From: Haloglomus litoreum
GTDB taxonomy: Archaea > Halobacteriota > Halobacteria > Halobacteriales > Haloarculaceae
Direction: 5' to 3'
NCBI RefSeq assembly: GCF_029338515.1
Contig: NZ_CP119988.1
Coordinates: 1,612,001-1,676,000, forward strand
Length of the DNA: 64,000 nucleotides
A program made the translations under genes and the position numbers. Position 1 is the stretch's first letter. Each line of letters starts with the position of its first letter. Of the stretch, positions 53,076 to 61,702 are shown in pieces. The notes under the pieces were generated by a model. It searched no databases. It had not been told where the DNA came from and saw nothing but the letters and a program-made list of their open reading frames with translations.

Positions 53076-54041
53076 ATGCAGGTCATCGTCCACGGCGGCG
53101 CGGGGAGTCCGGCCGACGAACCCGACGACCGCCAGCGCGTCCTCGACGAGGCAGCCGTGTCCGGGAGCGAGGCGGCCACCCCGACCGAGGCCGTCGTCGC
53201 CGCGGTCACCGTCCTCGAGCGCGACGAGCGGTTCAACGCCGGCGTCGGCTCGGCCGTCCAGTCCGACGGCATCCCCCGGACCGATGCGGGCCTGATGACC
53301 GACGACCGCGAGGTCGGCGCGGCCTGCGCGATGCCCGGGGTCCGTGACGCCGCCGAGGTGGCGCGGGTCGTGGCCGAGGAGACGCCCCACGTGCAGGTCG
53401 CGGGCGTCCACGCAGTCGACCTCGCCGACGACTTCGGCGTCGAGACCGGGGTCGACCTCTGGACCGACGCGACCCGGGAGCGGTGGGCGGGGATGGACGA
53501 GGCCGCGCCGCCCGCGACCGGCCCCGCCCAGGATCACCTCGCCTGGGTGGACCGGCAGTTCGGCCGGGACGACGCGGGGACCGCCGTCCCGGACGCGAGC
53601 GAGGCGGGCTCGGACAGGGATGATGCCCGGGACCACGCGGACGGCCGCGACCACGACACCGTCGGTGCGGTCGCGCGCGACCACGACCGCTTCGCGGCCG
53701 CCACCTCGACCGGCGGCCGGTGGGCCGCACTCGCCGGGCGGGTGGGCGACGTGCCACAGGTCGGCTGTGGGTTCTACTGCTCCCGGGCCGGCGGCGCCTC
53801 GGCGACGGGCGCGGGCGAGGACATCGCGCGGGTGACGATGGCCCGCCGGGCGGTCGCGCACCTGGAGATGGGGCGGGACGCGGCCGACGCGGCCGACCTC
53901 GCCGTCGAGGAGCTGGCCGACTACACCGGCGCCGAGGCGGGGATCATCGTCCTCGACAACCGCGGCGGCGTCGGCGAGGCGTACAACAGCGACGCGATGC
54001 AGACCGCGGTGGCCCGTGCCGATAGCGGCGACGGGGGTTGA
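53076..54041 (+). CDS. isoaspartyl peptidase/L-asparaginase (Ntn hydrolase)
   Basis: 321 residues. It opens MQVIVHGGAGSPADEPDDRQ, as in plant-type asparaginases. The 'ERFNAGVGSAVQSDGIPRTDAG' block and the autocleavage Thr in GRDHDTVGAVARDHDRF (HDTVG, usually GTVG) precede ATSTGGRWAALAGRVGDVPQ and 'GCGFYCSRAGGASATGAGED'. Autoproteolysis would free Thr as nucleophile. It removes isoaspartyl residues from peptides or hydrolyses asparagine. The residue before the nucleophile is Asp rather than Gly, a mild deviation. A weak TATA-like CCTAACC lies about 30 nt upstream. Confidence 0.92.
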   Translation: MQVIVHGGAGSPADEPDDRQRVLDEAAVSGSEAATPTEAVVAAVTVLERDERFNAGVGSAVQSDGIPRTDAGLMTDDREVGAACAMPGVRDAAEVARVVAEETPHVQVAGVHAVDLADDFGVETGVDLWTDATRERWAGMDEAAPPATGPAQDHLAWVDRQFGRDDAGTAVPDASEAGSDRDDARDHADGRDHDTVGAVARDHDRFAAATSTGGRWAALAGRVGDVPQVGCGFYCSRAGGASATGAGEDIARVTMARRAVAHLEMGRDAADAADLAVEELADYTGAEAGIIVLDNRGGVGEAYNSDAMQTAVARADSGDGG

Positions 54042-54069
54042 GGGCCGTCGTCGGGGCGGCTAGCGACCC

Positions 54070-54645
54070 TCACCCCTCGTCGCGTCCGGAGCCGAGGCCG
54101 TGGTCGAGCAGTTGCAGCAGTCGGTCGACGGGCGTGCTCGCGAGCAGGTCGAGGTAGCGCTCGGAGCGGTCGTAGACCGACCGGAGCTGTTCGACCCGTT
54201 CGAGGTCGTGCTCGGCCCGCTCGCCGTCGGCGTCGGCCAGCTCCTCGGCAGCTTCGTCGAGTGCTCGCGTCATCACCGTCACCTCGCGCCGGACCTCGTT
54301 CTGGAGGAACTCCCGGACGACGTACCAGAAGTCCCGCTCGGCCTCGAAGAAGGCCCGCTTGCCCTCGTTCGGCAGCGACCGCCGCTGGACGAGGTGGAAC
54401 CGCTCCAGCGTGCTCATCGCGGTGCTGACCGTCGATTTCGCGTAACCGCTTCGCTCGGCGAGGTCGTCCAGCGACAGCGGTTCCGCCGCGAAGAACAGCT
54501 CCCCGTAGAGTCGGCCGAGGCTCCGGCTCGCCCCGTACATCTCGGCCGAGCGCGCGAACGCCTCGATCACCCGTTCCTCGGCGTTCCGGACCGCTTCGGA
54601 TGGCTCTCCCTCGGGCGTGCCGCCACCGTCGTCGTGGTCGCTCAT
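54070..54645 (-). CDS. GbsR/MarR-family transcriptional regulator
   Basis: 191 residues. The winged HTH spans about 45-115: YGASRSLGRLYGELFFAAEP, LSLDDLAERSGYAKSTVSTA, MSTLERFHLVQRRSLPNEGK. The helical C-terminal half (RAEHDLERVEQLRSVYDRSE) mediates dimerisation. Proteins of this group (GbsR, OpuAR) control osmoprotectant or transporter operons. Here it is divergent from an ABC transporter operon, and a palindrome lies between the starts, so it is probably the local repressor. The ligand is unknown. Confidence 0.88.
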   Translation of the reverse strand: MSDHDDGGGTPEGEPSEAVRNAEERVIEAFARSAEMYGASRSLGRLYGELFFAAEPLSLDDLAERSGYAKSTVSTAMSTLERFHLVQRRSLPNEGKRAFFEAERDFWYVVREFLQNEVRREVTVMTRALDEAAEELADADGERAEHDLERVEQLRSVYDRSERYLDLLASTPVDRLLQLLDHGLGSGRDEG

Positions 54646-54669
54646 CGGTCGGACCTCCGACGGGGAAAA

Positions 54670-54677
54670 GCATAAAT
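54670..54677. promoter_or_regulatory. TATA-like box centred between the two divergent starts
   Basis: GCATAAAT (ATTTATGC on the other strand) is 29 nt from both the regulator ATG (54645) and the transporter ATG (54703). It may serve the regulator only, or both directions. Confidence 0.5.
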
Positions 54678-54693
54678 CCGATGCGTACGGAAT

Positions 54694-54711
54694 ATTCGGT
54701 ATATGCCGAAT
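54694..54711. promoter_or_regulatory. palindromic operator candidate for the GbsR-like regulator
   Basis: ATTCGG-TATATG-CCGAAT is a perfect 6-bp inverted repeat with a 6-nt spacer. It covers the 5' end or start codon (ATG at 54703) of the ABC operon and sits about 50 bp from the regulator start. It is the only strong palindrome in this 58-bp divergent gap. Confidence 0.55.
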
Positions 54712-55590
54712 TTAGAGAATGGCAATCGAGCACGGGAATCGACCGACAGACCGACGGGATCGGCCGGTTCCGACAGCGTGAAGCGTTCGACCGACGCGAC
54801 CGGCTCGCCGGGCGTGATGGACGAGGCGACCGGGGAGCGCAGGACGGACGAGGTGGTCCTCCGCGCCGAGAGCATCGAGAAGGCGTACGGGTCCTCGCTC
54901 CCGTTCCGGGAGCGGGTCGAGGTGCTGACGGGTGCGGAGCTGACCGTCCGTGCGGGTGAACTGGTCGGTGTCGTCGGCGCGAACGGCAGCGGGAAGTCGA
55001 CGCTCCTGCGCATCCTCGTGGGCGACCTCGCGGCGGATACGGGCACCGTCTCCGTCTCGGGTCGCGTCGGGTGGTGTCCCCAGGAGTCCCGGCTCTACGA
55101 CCGGCTGACCGTGCGCGAGACGTTCGACCTGTTCGGCGAGGCGTACGGGCTCGACGACGAGACGGTGGCCGAGGCGAGGGACCGGCTCGCAGACCGGCTG
55201 GACTTCGAGCGCTACCTCGACCGCCGCATCGACCGGCTCAGCGGCGGCAACCGGCAGAAGGTGAACCTCGCCGTGGCGCTGCTCCACGACCCGGACGTGC
55301 TCGTCCTGGACGAGCCGTACACGGGGTTCGACTGGGAGACCTACCTCGCGTTCTGGGACCTGACCGACGATCTCCGGGAGCGCGGGACGGCCACGGTCAT
55401 CGTCTCGCACTTCGTCGAGGAGCGCGAGCGCTTCGACCGCGTCCTCGAACTGGTCGACGGCCGACTCCGGACCGACGAGGACCCGGGACCCGGCTCCGGG
55501 AGCGGCGAGCCTTCGGCCACCAGCCGGCACGAGGCGGCGACGGATGGGGCGGCCCCGGGGCCGGAGGTGAGCGCCGATGGCGACCGCTGA
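54703..55590 (+). CDS. ABC transporter ATP-binding protein
   Basis: 295 residues from the ATG at 54703, or 257 from ATG 54817, where the conserved part begins. The first 45 residues are low-complexity and the TATA spacing favours 54703 only if the box at 54670 is used. Walker A is VGANGSGKSTLLRI, the signature is IDRLSGGNRQKVNLAVALL, and Walker B is DVLVLDEPYTGFDWETYL, followed by switch His in VIVSHFVEERER. A disordered C-terminal tail (PGPGSGSGEPSATSRHEAAT) overlaps the next gene by 14 bp. It is the ATPase for two permeases downstream. Confidence 0.88.
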   Translation: MPNLENGNRARESTDRPTGSAGSDSVKRSTDATGSPGVMDEATGERRTDEVVLRAESIEKAYGSSLPFRERVEVLTGAELTVRAGELVGVVGANGSGKSTLLRILVGDLAADTGTVSVSGRVGWCPQESRLYDRLTVRETFDLFGEAYGLDDETVAEARDRLADRLDFERYLDRRIDRLSGGNRQKVNLAVALLHDPDVLVLDEPYTGFDWETYLAFWDLTDDLRERGTATVIVSHFVEERERFDRVLELVDGRLRTDEDPGPGSGSGEPSATSRHEAATDGAAPGPEVSADGDR

Positions 55591-56374
55591 CGGGACCGCC
55601 GGGCGGTTCGCGGTCGGCCTGCGGTCGACGCTATTGGCGTCGCTCCGCTCGCCGACGGCCCTGGGCCTGCTTGTCGCCCTGCCGCCGGTCGTCGTGGTGG
55701 CCTACGCGGAGGCGATGGCGAGTTTCCCGGCGCTCCCGTTCGTCGAGACGGTCCCGGCGACGGCGGGCCGGCTGAACGGGGCGCTGTTCGCGACGGCGTT
55801 CCTCGCGGGCCTGCTCGGCCTGTTCCAGGTCGTCAGCGCGGCCCGAGCCGACCGCCGGCTGGTGGTCGCGGGCTACCCCCGGGCGACGCTGTTCCTCGCC
55901 CGGCTGGCGAGCGTCCTCGTCGTGGTCACGGTGGCCGCGACGCTCTCGCTGGCGACGCTCTGGCTCGGCGCCGCGCCCGAGGCGCCGGTCGCGGCGTTCG
56001 GCGCGCTCCTGCTCGCGGGCCTCACCTACGGCCTCGTCGGCGTCCTCGTGGGGTCGGTCCTCCCCCGCGAGCTGGAGGGTTCGCTCGTCCTCGTCACGCT
56101 GGCGGACATGGACGCCATCCTGTCCAGCGGGCTGGTGGAGGCTGAAGGGCTCGGGTCGCTGACGCCGCTCCACGCCGCGAACCCGCTGTTCCGCGCCGCC
56201 GTCCTCGACGGGACCGTTCCGAGCGACGACCTGCGGGCGGGCCTGGCGACCGTCGCCGGCCTGGCCGTCCTCGCGGCCGTCGCCTACCTCCGGCTCGTCG
56301 GGACGACCGGTGGGGCAGCCATCGAATCGGCGTCCGAGGAACCGGCTGCCGGCAGCGGGGGTGACCTGCGATGA
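55577..56374 (+). CDS. ABC transporter permease 1
   Basis: 265 residues with six predicted spans, e.g. ALGLLVALPPVVVVAYAEAM and LAGLLGLFQVVSAARA. The cytoplasmic coupling segment reads RADRRLVVAGYPRATLFLAR, nearly repeated in the next gene (TTDRRLVVAGYRPWQLLAGR), so the two permeases are paralogues that presumably form a heterodimer. ABC-2 exporter architecture. It overlaps the ATPase gene (14 bp) and the second permease gene (ATGA). The substrate is unknown. Confidence 0.83.
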   Translation: MATADGTAGRFAVGLRSTLLASLRSPTALGLLVALPPVVVVAYAEAMASFPALPFVETVPATAGRLNGALFATAFLAGLLGLFQVVSAARADRRLVVAGYPRATLFLARLASVLVVVTVAATLSLATLWLGAAPEAPVAAFGALLLAGLTYGLVGVLVGSVLPRELEGSLVLVTLADMDAILSSGLVEAEGLGSLTPLHAANPLFRAAVLDGTVPSDDLRAGLATVAGLAVLAAVAYLRLVGTTGGAAIESASEEPAAGSGGDLR

Positions 56375-57099
56375 CCGGGCGGACGCGCGCCGGGACCGCC
56401 CTGCTCGCCTCGGCCCGGCAGTACGCCCGGACGCCCGTCCTGCTGGCGCTGCTGGTCGCCGTCCCGGCCTACCTCGTGGCGGTCGTCGGCCGGGTGGTCC
56501 CGGACGCCCAAGTGCCCCTCTACGGCGTCGATGGGGTCACGGCGACTGGTGCCGCGGCCGCCTTCGGGACGCTGATGGCGCCGCTCGCGGTCGCGCTCGT
56601 CGCCGGCATCTCGGGCCTGTTCCTGGCCGACCGGACGACCACCGACCGGCGGCTGGTGGTCGCGGGCTACCGGCCGTGGCAGCTGCTCGCGGGACGGCTC
56701 GGCGTCCTGCTGGGGGTCACGCTCGTCGCCAGTGCCGCGACGCTCGCGGCGCTCTGGACCGTCCGTCCGCCCGACCAGCCCGTCGCGTTCGCGGGCGCGC
56801 TGGTGCTGGCGGGGCTGGGCTACGGCGCCGTCGGCGCGCTCGCCGGTGCCGCCCTCGACCGTCTCCCCGGCACGTACGTCCTGCTGTTCGCACCCACGCT
56901 GGACGGGTTCCTCGTCCAGTCCCCGCTGACGAGCGGCGGCTCCGACCTCGCCGGCTACCTCCCCGCCGGCGCGCCGGTCGACCTGGCGATGGCGGCCGCC
57001 TACGGCACGCCCGACCTCGTGGTCGCCCTGCGCGGGCTGGCGGTCGCCGTCGCCCTCACGGTCGCCGCGACGGTCCTCTTCTACCGGCGGCTCCCCTGA
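56371..57099 (+). CDS. ABC transporter permease 2
   Basis: 242 residues with six spans (VLLALLVAVPAYLVAVVGRV, LMAPLAVALVAGISGLFLAD, GRLGVLLGVTLVASAATLAA). It shares the DRRLVVAGY coupling motif with permease 1. It ends the GbsR-linked operon; the amidohydrolase gene starts 65 nt later and may have its own promoter. The two permeases and one ATPase suggest a complex of the ABC-2 type with two ATPase copies. Confidence 0.83.
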   Translation: MTGRTRAGTALLASARQYARTPVLLALLVAVPAYLVAVVGRVVPDAQVPLYGVDGVTATGAAAAFGTLMAPLAVALVAGISGLFLADRTTTDRRLVVAGYRPWQLLAGRLGVLLGVTLVASAATLAALWTVRPPDQPVAFAGALVLAGLGYGAVGALAGAALDRLPGTYVLLFAPTLDGFLVQSPLTSGGSDLAGYLPAGAPVDLAMAAAYGTPDLVVALRGLAVAVALTVAATVLFYRRLP

Positions 57100-57164
57100 G
57101 CGGCGTCCGGCGACGCGTCACCGCGCCCCGAACGTTCATCCGCCATCCGGGTGACGGCACGGGC

Positions 57165-58808
57165 ATGACGCCACCGGCCGACCGCATCCTGACGAACGCC
57201 GAGGTCCACACGCTCGCACCCGACGGGGGTGAGCCCGCAGGGCGAGCCTCGTCGAACGTGTCCGACGGGGACACGGTGCACGAGGCCGTCGCCGTCCGCG
57301 ACGGGCGGGTCGTCCGCGTCGGGTCGGCGTACGAGGTCGCCTTCCTGCGCGGCGTCGAGACGACCGTCCACGACTGCGGAGGTCGGGTCGTCCTCCCCGG
57401 CTTCGTCGACGCACACACGCATCTCGACATGGTCGGGCGCTACCTCGTCCACGCCGCGCTCGGCGACGCGACGGGCCCGGCAGACGCCATCGAACGGCTC
57501 GTCGAGGGGGCCAGGGCTCCCGAGGAGAGCGAGTGGATCCTCGGCTTCGGCTACGACGAGTCGACCTGGGACGACGCGCGCTACCTCACCCGCGAGGATC
57601 TCGACCGCGTCAGCGAGGAGCGACCCGTGGCGGCGTTCCGCGAGGATGTCCACACCGTCTCGCTCAACGGCGTCGCGCTGGCCCGGCTCGGCGACGACAT
57701 CGCCGACGAGAACCTCCGCCGCGCGGGCGGGGAGCCGACGGGCGTCGCCGTCGAGGGGGCGGTCGGGACCGTGCTGGACGCCACACGGGGCGACCAGCCC
57801 GAATGCGAGTTGCTGCGCGCGGCGAGTGACCGGGCCGCCGAACTCGGCATCACCGCGGTGGGCGACATGGTCCGGGACCGGCGGGTCCCGCGGGCCTACC
57901 GTGACCTCGCGCGTGACGGCGAGCTGGGGCTGCGCGTCCGGCTGAACTACTGGACCGACTTCCTCGACGCGCTGGAGGGGGCGGGCCTGCGGACCGACGA
58001 CGGGGACGACCTCGTGCGCGTGGGGGCCGTCAAGTCCTACACCGACGGGTCGCTGGGCGCCCGGACGGCGCGGCTCTCCGAGCCCTACGCCGATGCCGAC
58101 ACCGCGGGCACCGGCGACGGACCGGAGGACGGTGGCGCAGGGAGTGGGGACGGGGAGGAGGCTCGCGGGCAGTGGGTCGTGACGCCCGACGAGTTGCGCG
58201 AGTACGTCGAGCGCGCGGACGCGCTGGGCCTGCAGTTCTGCGCGCACGCCATCGGAGACGAGGCCATCGCGGCGACGCTCGACGCCTACGCCGAGACGGA
58301 CGCAGCCGCCGCACGCCACCGCGTCGAGCACGCCGAGGTGCTGACCGGGGACCTGGTCGAGCGGTTCGCCGAGGTGGGTGCGGTCGCGTCGGTCCAGCCG
58401 AACTTCCTCAAGTGGGCGCGCGAGGGCGGCCTCTACGAGTCACGCCTCGGACGGGAGCGGACTCGCGCGTCGAACCGGTACGCGGCGCTCCGCGAGGCGG
58501 GCGTCCCGCTGGCGTTCGGGAGCGATACGATGCCGCTGGGTCCGCTGTTCGGCGTCCAGCAGGCCGTCACCGCCCCGGCCGAGGCCCAGCGGCTCGACGT
58601 GACCGACGCGCTCCGGGCGTACACCCGCGGCGCGGCGTACGCGTTGCGCGACGAGGATCGGTTCGGCGTCGTCGAGCCGGGCAAGCAGGCGGACCTGGTC
58701 GTCCTCGACGAGTCACCGTGGAACGTCGCCCCCGACGCCATCGCCGACATCGACGTGGCGGCAACGCTGGTCGGCGGTGAGCTGACGTACCGCGGAAGCG
58801 ACTTCTGA
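57165..58808 (+). CDS. YtcJ-type amidohydrolase
   Basis: 547 residues. The N-terminal beta-sandwich precedes the metal-binding LPGFVDAHTHLDMVG (HXH). Further ligands: the carboxylated-Lys-equivalent region in RVGAVKSYTDGSLGARTARL, His in LGLQFCAHAIGDEAIAATLD, His in ARHRVEHAEVLTGDL, and Asp in PLAFGSDTMPLGPLFG. The order and spacing are those of YtcJ/LAF3-like amidohydrolases, whose substrates are mostly unknown amides. It contains an acidic Gly-rich insertion near 312-335. The conserved sequence begins at MTPPADRILTNAEVHTLAPD, hence the start. No linked catabolic genes. Confidence 0.88.
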   Translation: MTPPADRILTNAEVHTLAPDGGEPAGRASSNVSDGDTVHEAVAVRDGRVVRVGSAYEVAFLRGVETTVHDCGGRVVLPGFVDAHTHLDMVGRYLVHAALGDATGPADAIERLVEGARAPEESEWILGFGYDESTWDDARYLTREDLDRVSEERPVAAFREDVHTVSLNGVALARLGDDIADENLRRAGGEPTGVAVEGAVGTVLDATRGDQPECELLRAASDRAAELGITAVGDMVRDRRVPRAYRDLARDGELGLRVRLNYWTDFLDALEGAGLRTDDGDDLVRVGAVKSYTDGSLGARTARLSEPYADADTAGTGDGPEDGGAGSGDGEEARGQWVVTPDELREYVERADALGLQFCAHAIGDEAIAATLDAYAETDAAAARHRVEHAEVLTGDLVERFAEVGAVASVQPNFLKWAREGGLYESRLGRERTRASNRYAALREAGVPLAFGSDTMPLGPLFGVQQAVTAPAEAQRLDVTDALRAYTRGAAYALRDEDRFGVVEPGKQADLVVLDESPWNVAPDAIADIDVAATLVGGELTYRGSDF

Positions 58809-58939
58809 CGGGCTGAGACGCCGGTCTGGCGCCCGTCCCGGGTCCTCAGGGTCACCCAGCCGGTCCGCCTGTGACGGACCGATTTCTGCCGATGGGCCAC
58901 ATCAACATCGGATTCCTCTCCACGACCCGTCTTTGTAGA

Positions 58940-58951
58940 GAAAATCTTTTC
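58940..58951 (+). promoter_or_regulatory. short inverted repeat in the nadA promoter region
   Basis: GAAAA-TC-TTTTC lies 44-55 nt before the GTG of nadA in a locally AT-rich stretch, next to a TATA-like TTTTCATAG. It may be a binding site for a NAD-pathway regulator or only part of the core promoter. Confidence 0.35.
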
Positions 58952-58994
58952 ATAGCTGGATACACTACGTCAGGTACTTCCAAGGTGTCTCACC

Positions 58995-60128
58995 GTGCCG
59001 AAGATGGAAACAGCGGACATCGAGACGGACCTGAGCCTCTTCAAGTACGACAACCTCGAACAGCTCCCGCCGGCCTACCGGGAGCTCTCCGAGGCCGAGC
59101 GTACCGACCGGATCGAGGCCGCACTGGACGAACTCGGGGACGACGTCGTCATCCTCGGTCACAACTACCAGCGTCGGGAGATCGTCGAGCACGCGGACTT
59201 CATCGGTGACTCCTACCAGCTGAGCAAGGAGGCCGCCAACGCCGACGCCGACTACGTGGTCTTCGGGGGTGTCACCTTCATGGCCGAGTCCGCGGACATC
59301 ATCACGGACGACGACCAGACGGTCATCCTCCCGTCGATGGAGGCCTCGTGCCCGATGGCGGGCATGGCCGAGGCGCTCCAGGTGGACGCCGCGTGGGCCG
59401 AGATCACCGAGGCCGCCCCGGACGCGAACATCATCCCCATCACGTACATGAACAGCTACGCCGACCTGAAGGCGTTCTGCGCCGAGCAGGGCGGGCTGGT
59501 CTGTACCTCCTCGAACGCGCACAGGGCGTTCGAGTACGGATTCGACAAGGGCGACAAGGTCCTGTTCCTCCCGGACAAGCACCTCGGCGAGAACACCGCC
59601 CACCGGCTCGGGATGGAGGACTCCATCGTCGAGTGGGACCCGTGGGACCCCGAGGGCGCAAGCGCCGAGGAGGCCGCCGAGGCCGACATCATCCTCTGGG
59701 ACGGCTACTGCCAGGTCCACGAGCGCTTCCGCGAACACCACATCGAGGACATCCGCGAGGAGCACCCGGACGTGAACGTCGTCGTCCACCCCGAATGCCG
59801 CCGCGAGGTCGTCGAGGCGGCCGACGTGGTCGGCTCCACGTCGACCATCTGCCAGACCGTCGAGGAGGCCGAGCCCGGCGACAAGTGGGCCATCGGTACC
59901 GAGATCCACCTCGCCAACCACCTCTCGCGCTGGCACCCGGAGGTGGAGGTGCTGCCGCTGTGTGGTGACGCCTGCATGGACTGCAACGCGATGCGCCAGA
60001 TCGACCCCAACTACCTGACGTGGGTGCTGGAGGAGCTGGTCGAGGGGCGCGAGCGCAACGTCATCGAGGTCGCGCCGGGCGAGAAGGAGCTCGCCCGCCT
60101 GGCGCTCGACCGGATGCTCGAGATCTGA
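58995..60128 (+). CDS. nadA: quinolinate synthase A (4Fe-4S)
   Basis: 377 residues from GTG 58995; an ATG three codons later (59004) is the alternative. It condenses iminoaspartate and dihydroxyacetone phosphate to quinolinate. The three cluster cysteines are in EASCPMAGMAEA, HPECRREVVEA and CGDACMDCNAM. Conserved 'VILGHNYQRREIVEHADFIG' and 'LFLPDKHLGENTAHRLGM' blocks are present. It is the first gene of nadA-nadB-nadC, with 3 to 12 nt gaps, so all three steps from aspartate to NaMN are made together. Confidence 0.96.
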   Translation: MPKMETADIETDLSLFKYDNLEQLPPAYRELSEAERTDRIEAALDELGDDVVILGHNYQRREIVEHADFIGDSYQLSKEAANADADYVVFGGVTFMAESADIITDDDQTVILPSMEASCPMAGMAEALQVDAAWAEITEAAPDANIIPITYMNSYADLKAFCAEQGGLVCTSSNAHRAFEYGFDKGDKVLFLPDKHLGENTAHRLGMEDSIVEWDPWDPEGASAEEAAEADIILWDGYCQVHERFREHHIEDIREEHPDVNVVVHPECRREVVEAADVVGSTSTICQTVEEAEPGDKWAIGTEIHLANHLSRWHPEVEVLPLCGDACMDCNAMRQIDPNYLTWVLEELVEGRERNVIEVAPGEKELARLALDRMLEI

Positions 60129-60140
60129 AGCGTGACCAGT

Positions 60141-61700
60141 ATGCAACAGACCACGACCGACGTACTCGTCGTCGGGTCCGGCATCGCCGGCTGCGCCGCC
60201 GCGCTCGCGGCCGCCCGCGAGGGAGCCGAGGTGACGCTCGCCACGAAGGCCACCGAACCGGAGGACGCCTCCTCCTGGTGGGCCCAGGGGGGCATCGCCG
60301 TCACGCGCGAGGACGCCGACGCCTTCCGCGAGGACATCATCACGGCCAGCGACGGCGAGGCCGACCCGGACGCAGTCGACACCCTCGTCGACAACGCCGC
60401 GGCCGCGGTCGAGGACGTCCTGCTGGAGACGCTCGATATCGACTTCGATACGGTCGCCGAATCCGCGAAGGTCGACGACGACGCCGCGACGGACGGTGGC
60501 GAGGAGGAGTTCGCCTACGCCCGCGAGGCGGCCCACAGCGAGTCCCGCATCCTCCACATCAACGCCTCCACCGGGCGCCACATCCTGCCGCCCCTGCTGA
60601 ACCACCTACAGGACCACGAGCACGTCACCATCGAACAGGACACCGCGGCGCTCGAACTCGTCACGCACGAGGGACTGGTCCACGGCGCCATCCTCGAGCG
60701 CGACGGGGAGTTCGCGCCCTGCTTCGCCGGCGCGACCGTGCTGGCGACGGGCGGCATCGGCTCCCTCTATCCCCGGACGACGAACCCTGAGGGCTCGACG
60801 GGCGACGGCATCGCGATGGCCGCGCTCGCGGGCGCCGACGTCGAGGACATGGAGTACGTCCAGTTCCACCCGACCGCGTACGCGGGCGACGAATCGGACG
60901 ATACGTTCCTCCTCAGCGAGGCCGTCCGCGGCGAGGGCGCCCTGCTCCGGAACGCCGAGGGCGAGCGGTTCATGCCCGACTACCACGCGGACGCCGAACT
61001 CGCGCCGCGCGATGTCGTGGCGCGCGCCGTGCAGGAGCAGATCGACGAGACGGGCGGCGTGACGCTCGACGTCTCACCGCTCGACTTCGGAGAGGAGTTC
61101 CCCGACCTCGCGCATAAGTGCGAGGAGTACGGCGTCGACCCGGCCGACGGCATCCCGGTGGCGCCGGCCGAGCACTTCCTCTGTGGCGGCATCGACGTGG
61201 ACGACCGCGGCAGCGCCTCGCTCGACCGCCTGTTCGCCGTCGGCGAGTGCTCCCGTACCGGCGTCCACGGCGCCAACCGGCTGGCCTCCACGTCGCTGCT
61301 GGAGGGGCTGGTCTGGGGGCTGCGCGCCGGCGAGACAGCCGCCGACGCCGGCGACCCCGAGTTCGTGGAGGCGCCGGACCTGCTGGACAGCGACCCGGCG
61401 CTCCCGGACAACTTCGCCCGCGACAAGTTCGTCCGCCTGCGCCGCGTGATGGGCGAGTACGTGGGGCTCTCGCGGAACCGCGACGACCTCGGGCGCGCGC
61501 AGGGCGTCCTCCGGCGGCTGAAGGGCGAGGTCGACGCCTACACCCGGACGCGGACGAGCCGGGGCCTCTACGAACTCCGGTCGGCGACGGTCGTCGCCCT
61601 GCTCGTCTCCCGTGCGGCCAGCGAGAACCCCGAGTCGAAGGGGTGTCACTACCTCGAACCGCCGGCCGCGGCCGCCGAGGCGGAGGCCGACGGGGACTGA
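60141..61700 (+). CDS. nadB: L-aspartate oxidase
   Basis: 519 residues from ATG 60141, which has a GTGA ribosome-binding-like sequence 9 nt upstream; GTG 60132 is also possible. It oxidises aspartate to iminoaspartate, the substrate of NadA. The FAD motif is DVLVVGSGIAGCAAALAAAR; SSWWAQGGIAVTREDADAF and the active-site 'HINASTGRHILPPLL' follow. The succinate-dehydrogenase-like end is LFAVGECSRTGVHGANRLAS. The Glu of 'EYVQFHPTAY' distinguishes NadB-type enzymes. The reoxidant in an aerobic haloarchaeon is probably oxygen or fumarate. Central gene of the nad operon. Confidence 0.95.
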   Translation: MQQTTTDVLVVGSGIAGCAAALAAAREGAEVTLATKATEPEDASSWWAQGGIAVTREDADAFREDIITASDGEADPDAVDTLVDNAAAAVEDVLLETLDIDFDTVAESAKVDDDAATDGGEEEFAYAREAAHSESRILHINASTGRHILPPLLNHLQDHEHVTIEQDTAALELVTHEGLVHGAILERDGEFAPCFAGATVLATGGIGSLYPRTTNPEGSTGDGIAMAALAGADVEDMEYVQFHPTAYAGDESDDTFLLSEAVRGEGALLRNAEGERFMPDYHADAELAPRDVVARAVQEQIDETGGVTLDVSPLDFGEEFPDLAHKCEEYGVDPADGIPVAPAEHFLCGGIDVDDRGSASLDRLFAVGECSRTGVHGANRLASTSLLEGLVWGLRAGETAADAGDPEFVEAPDLLDSDPALPDNFARDKFVRLRRVMGEYVGLSRNRDDLGRAQGVLRRLKGEVDAYTRTRTSRGLYELRSATVVALLVSRAASENPESKGCHYLEPPAAAAEAEADGD

Positions 61701-61702
61701 CG

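Noticed and set aside
53076-54041. Isoaspartyl peptidase as an inactive homologue because of the HDTVG motif
   Set aside because: Only the residue before the nucleophile differs from the usual GTVG; the Thr itself and the TSTGG and GRVGD motifs are intact, so activity is likely.
36868-57099. The two ABC exporters as recent duplicates of each other
   Set aside because: They differ in signature motif (YSKGM against LSGGN), in permease number and in base composition.
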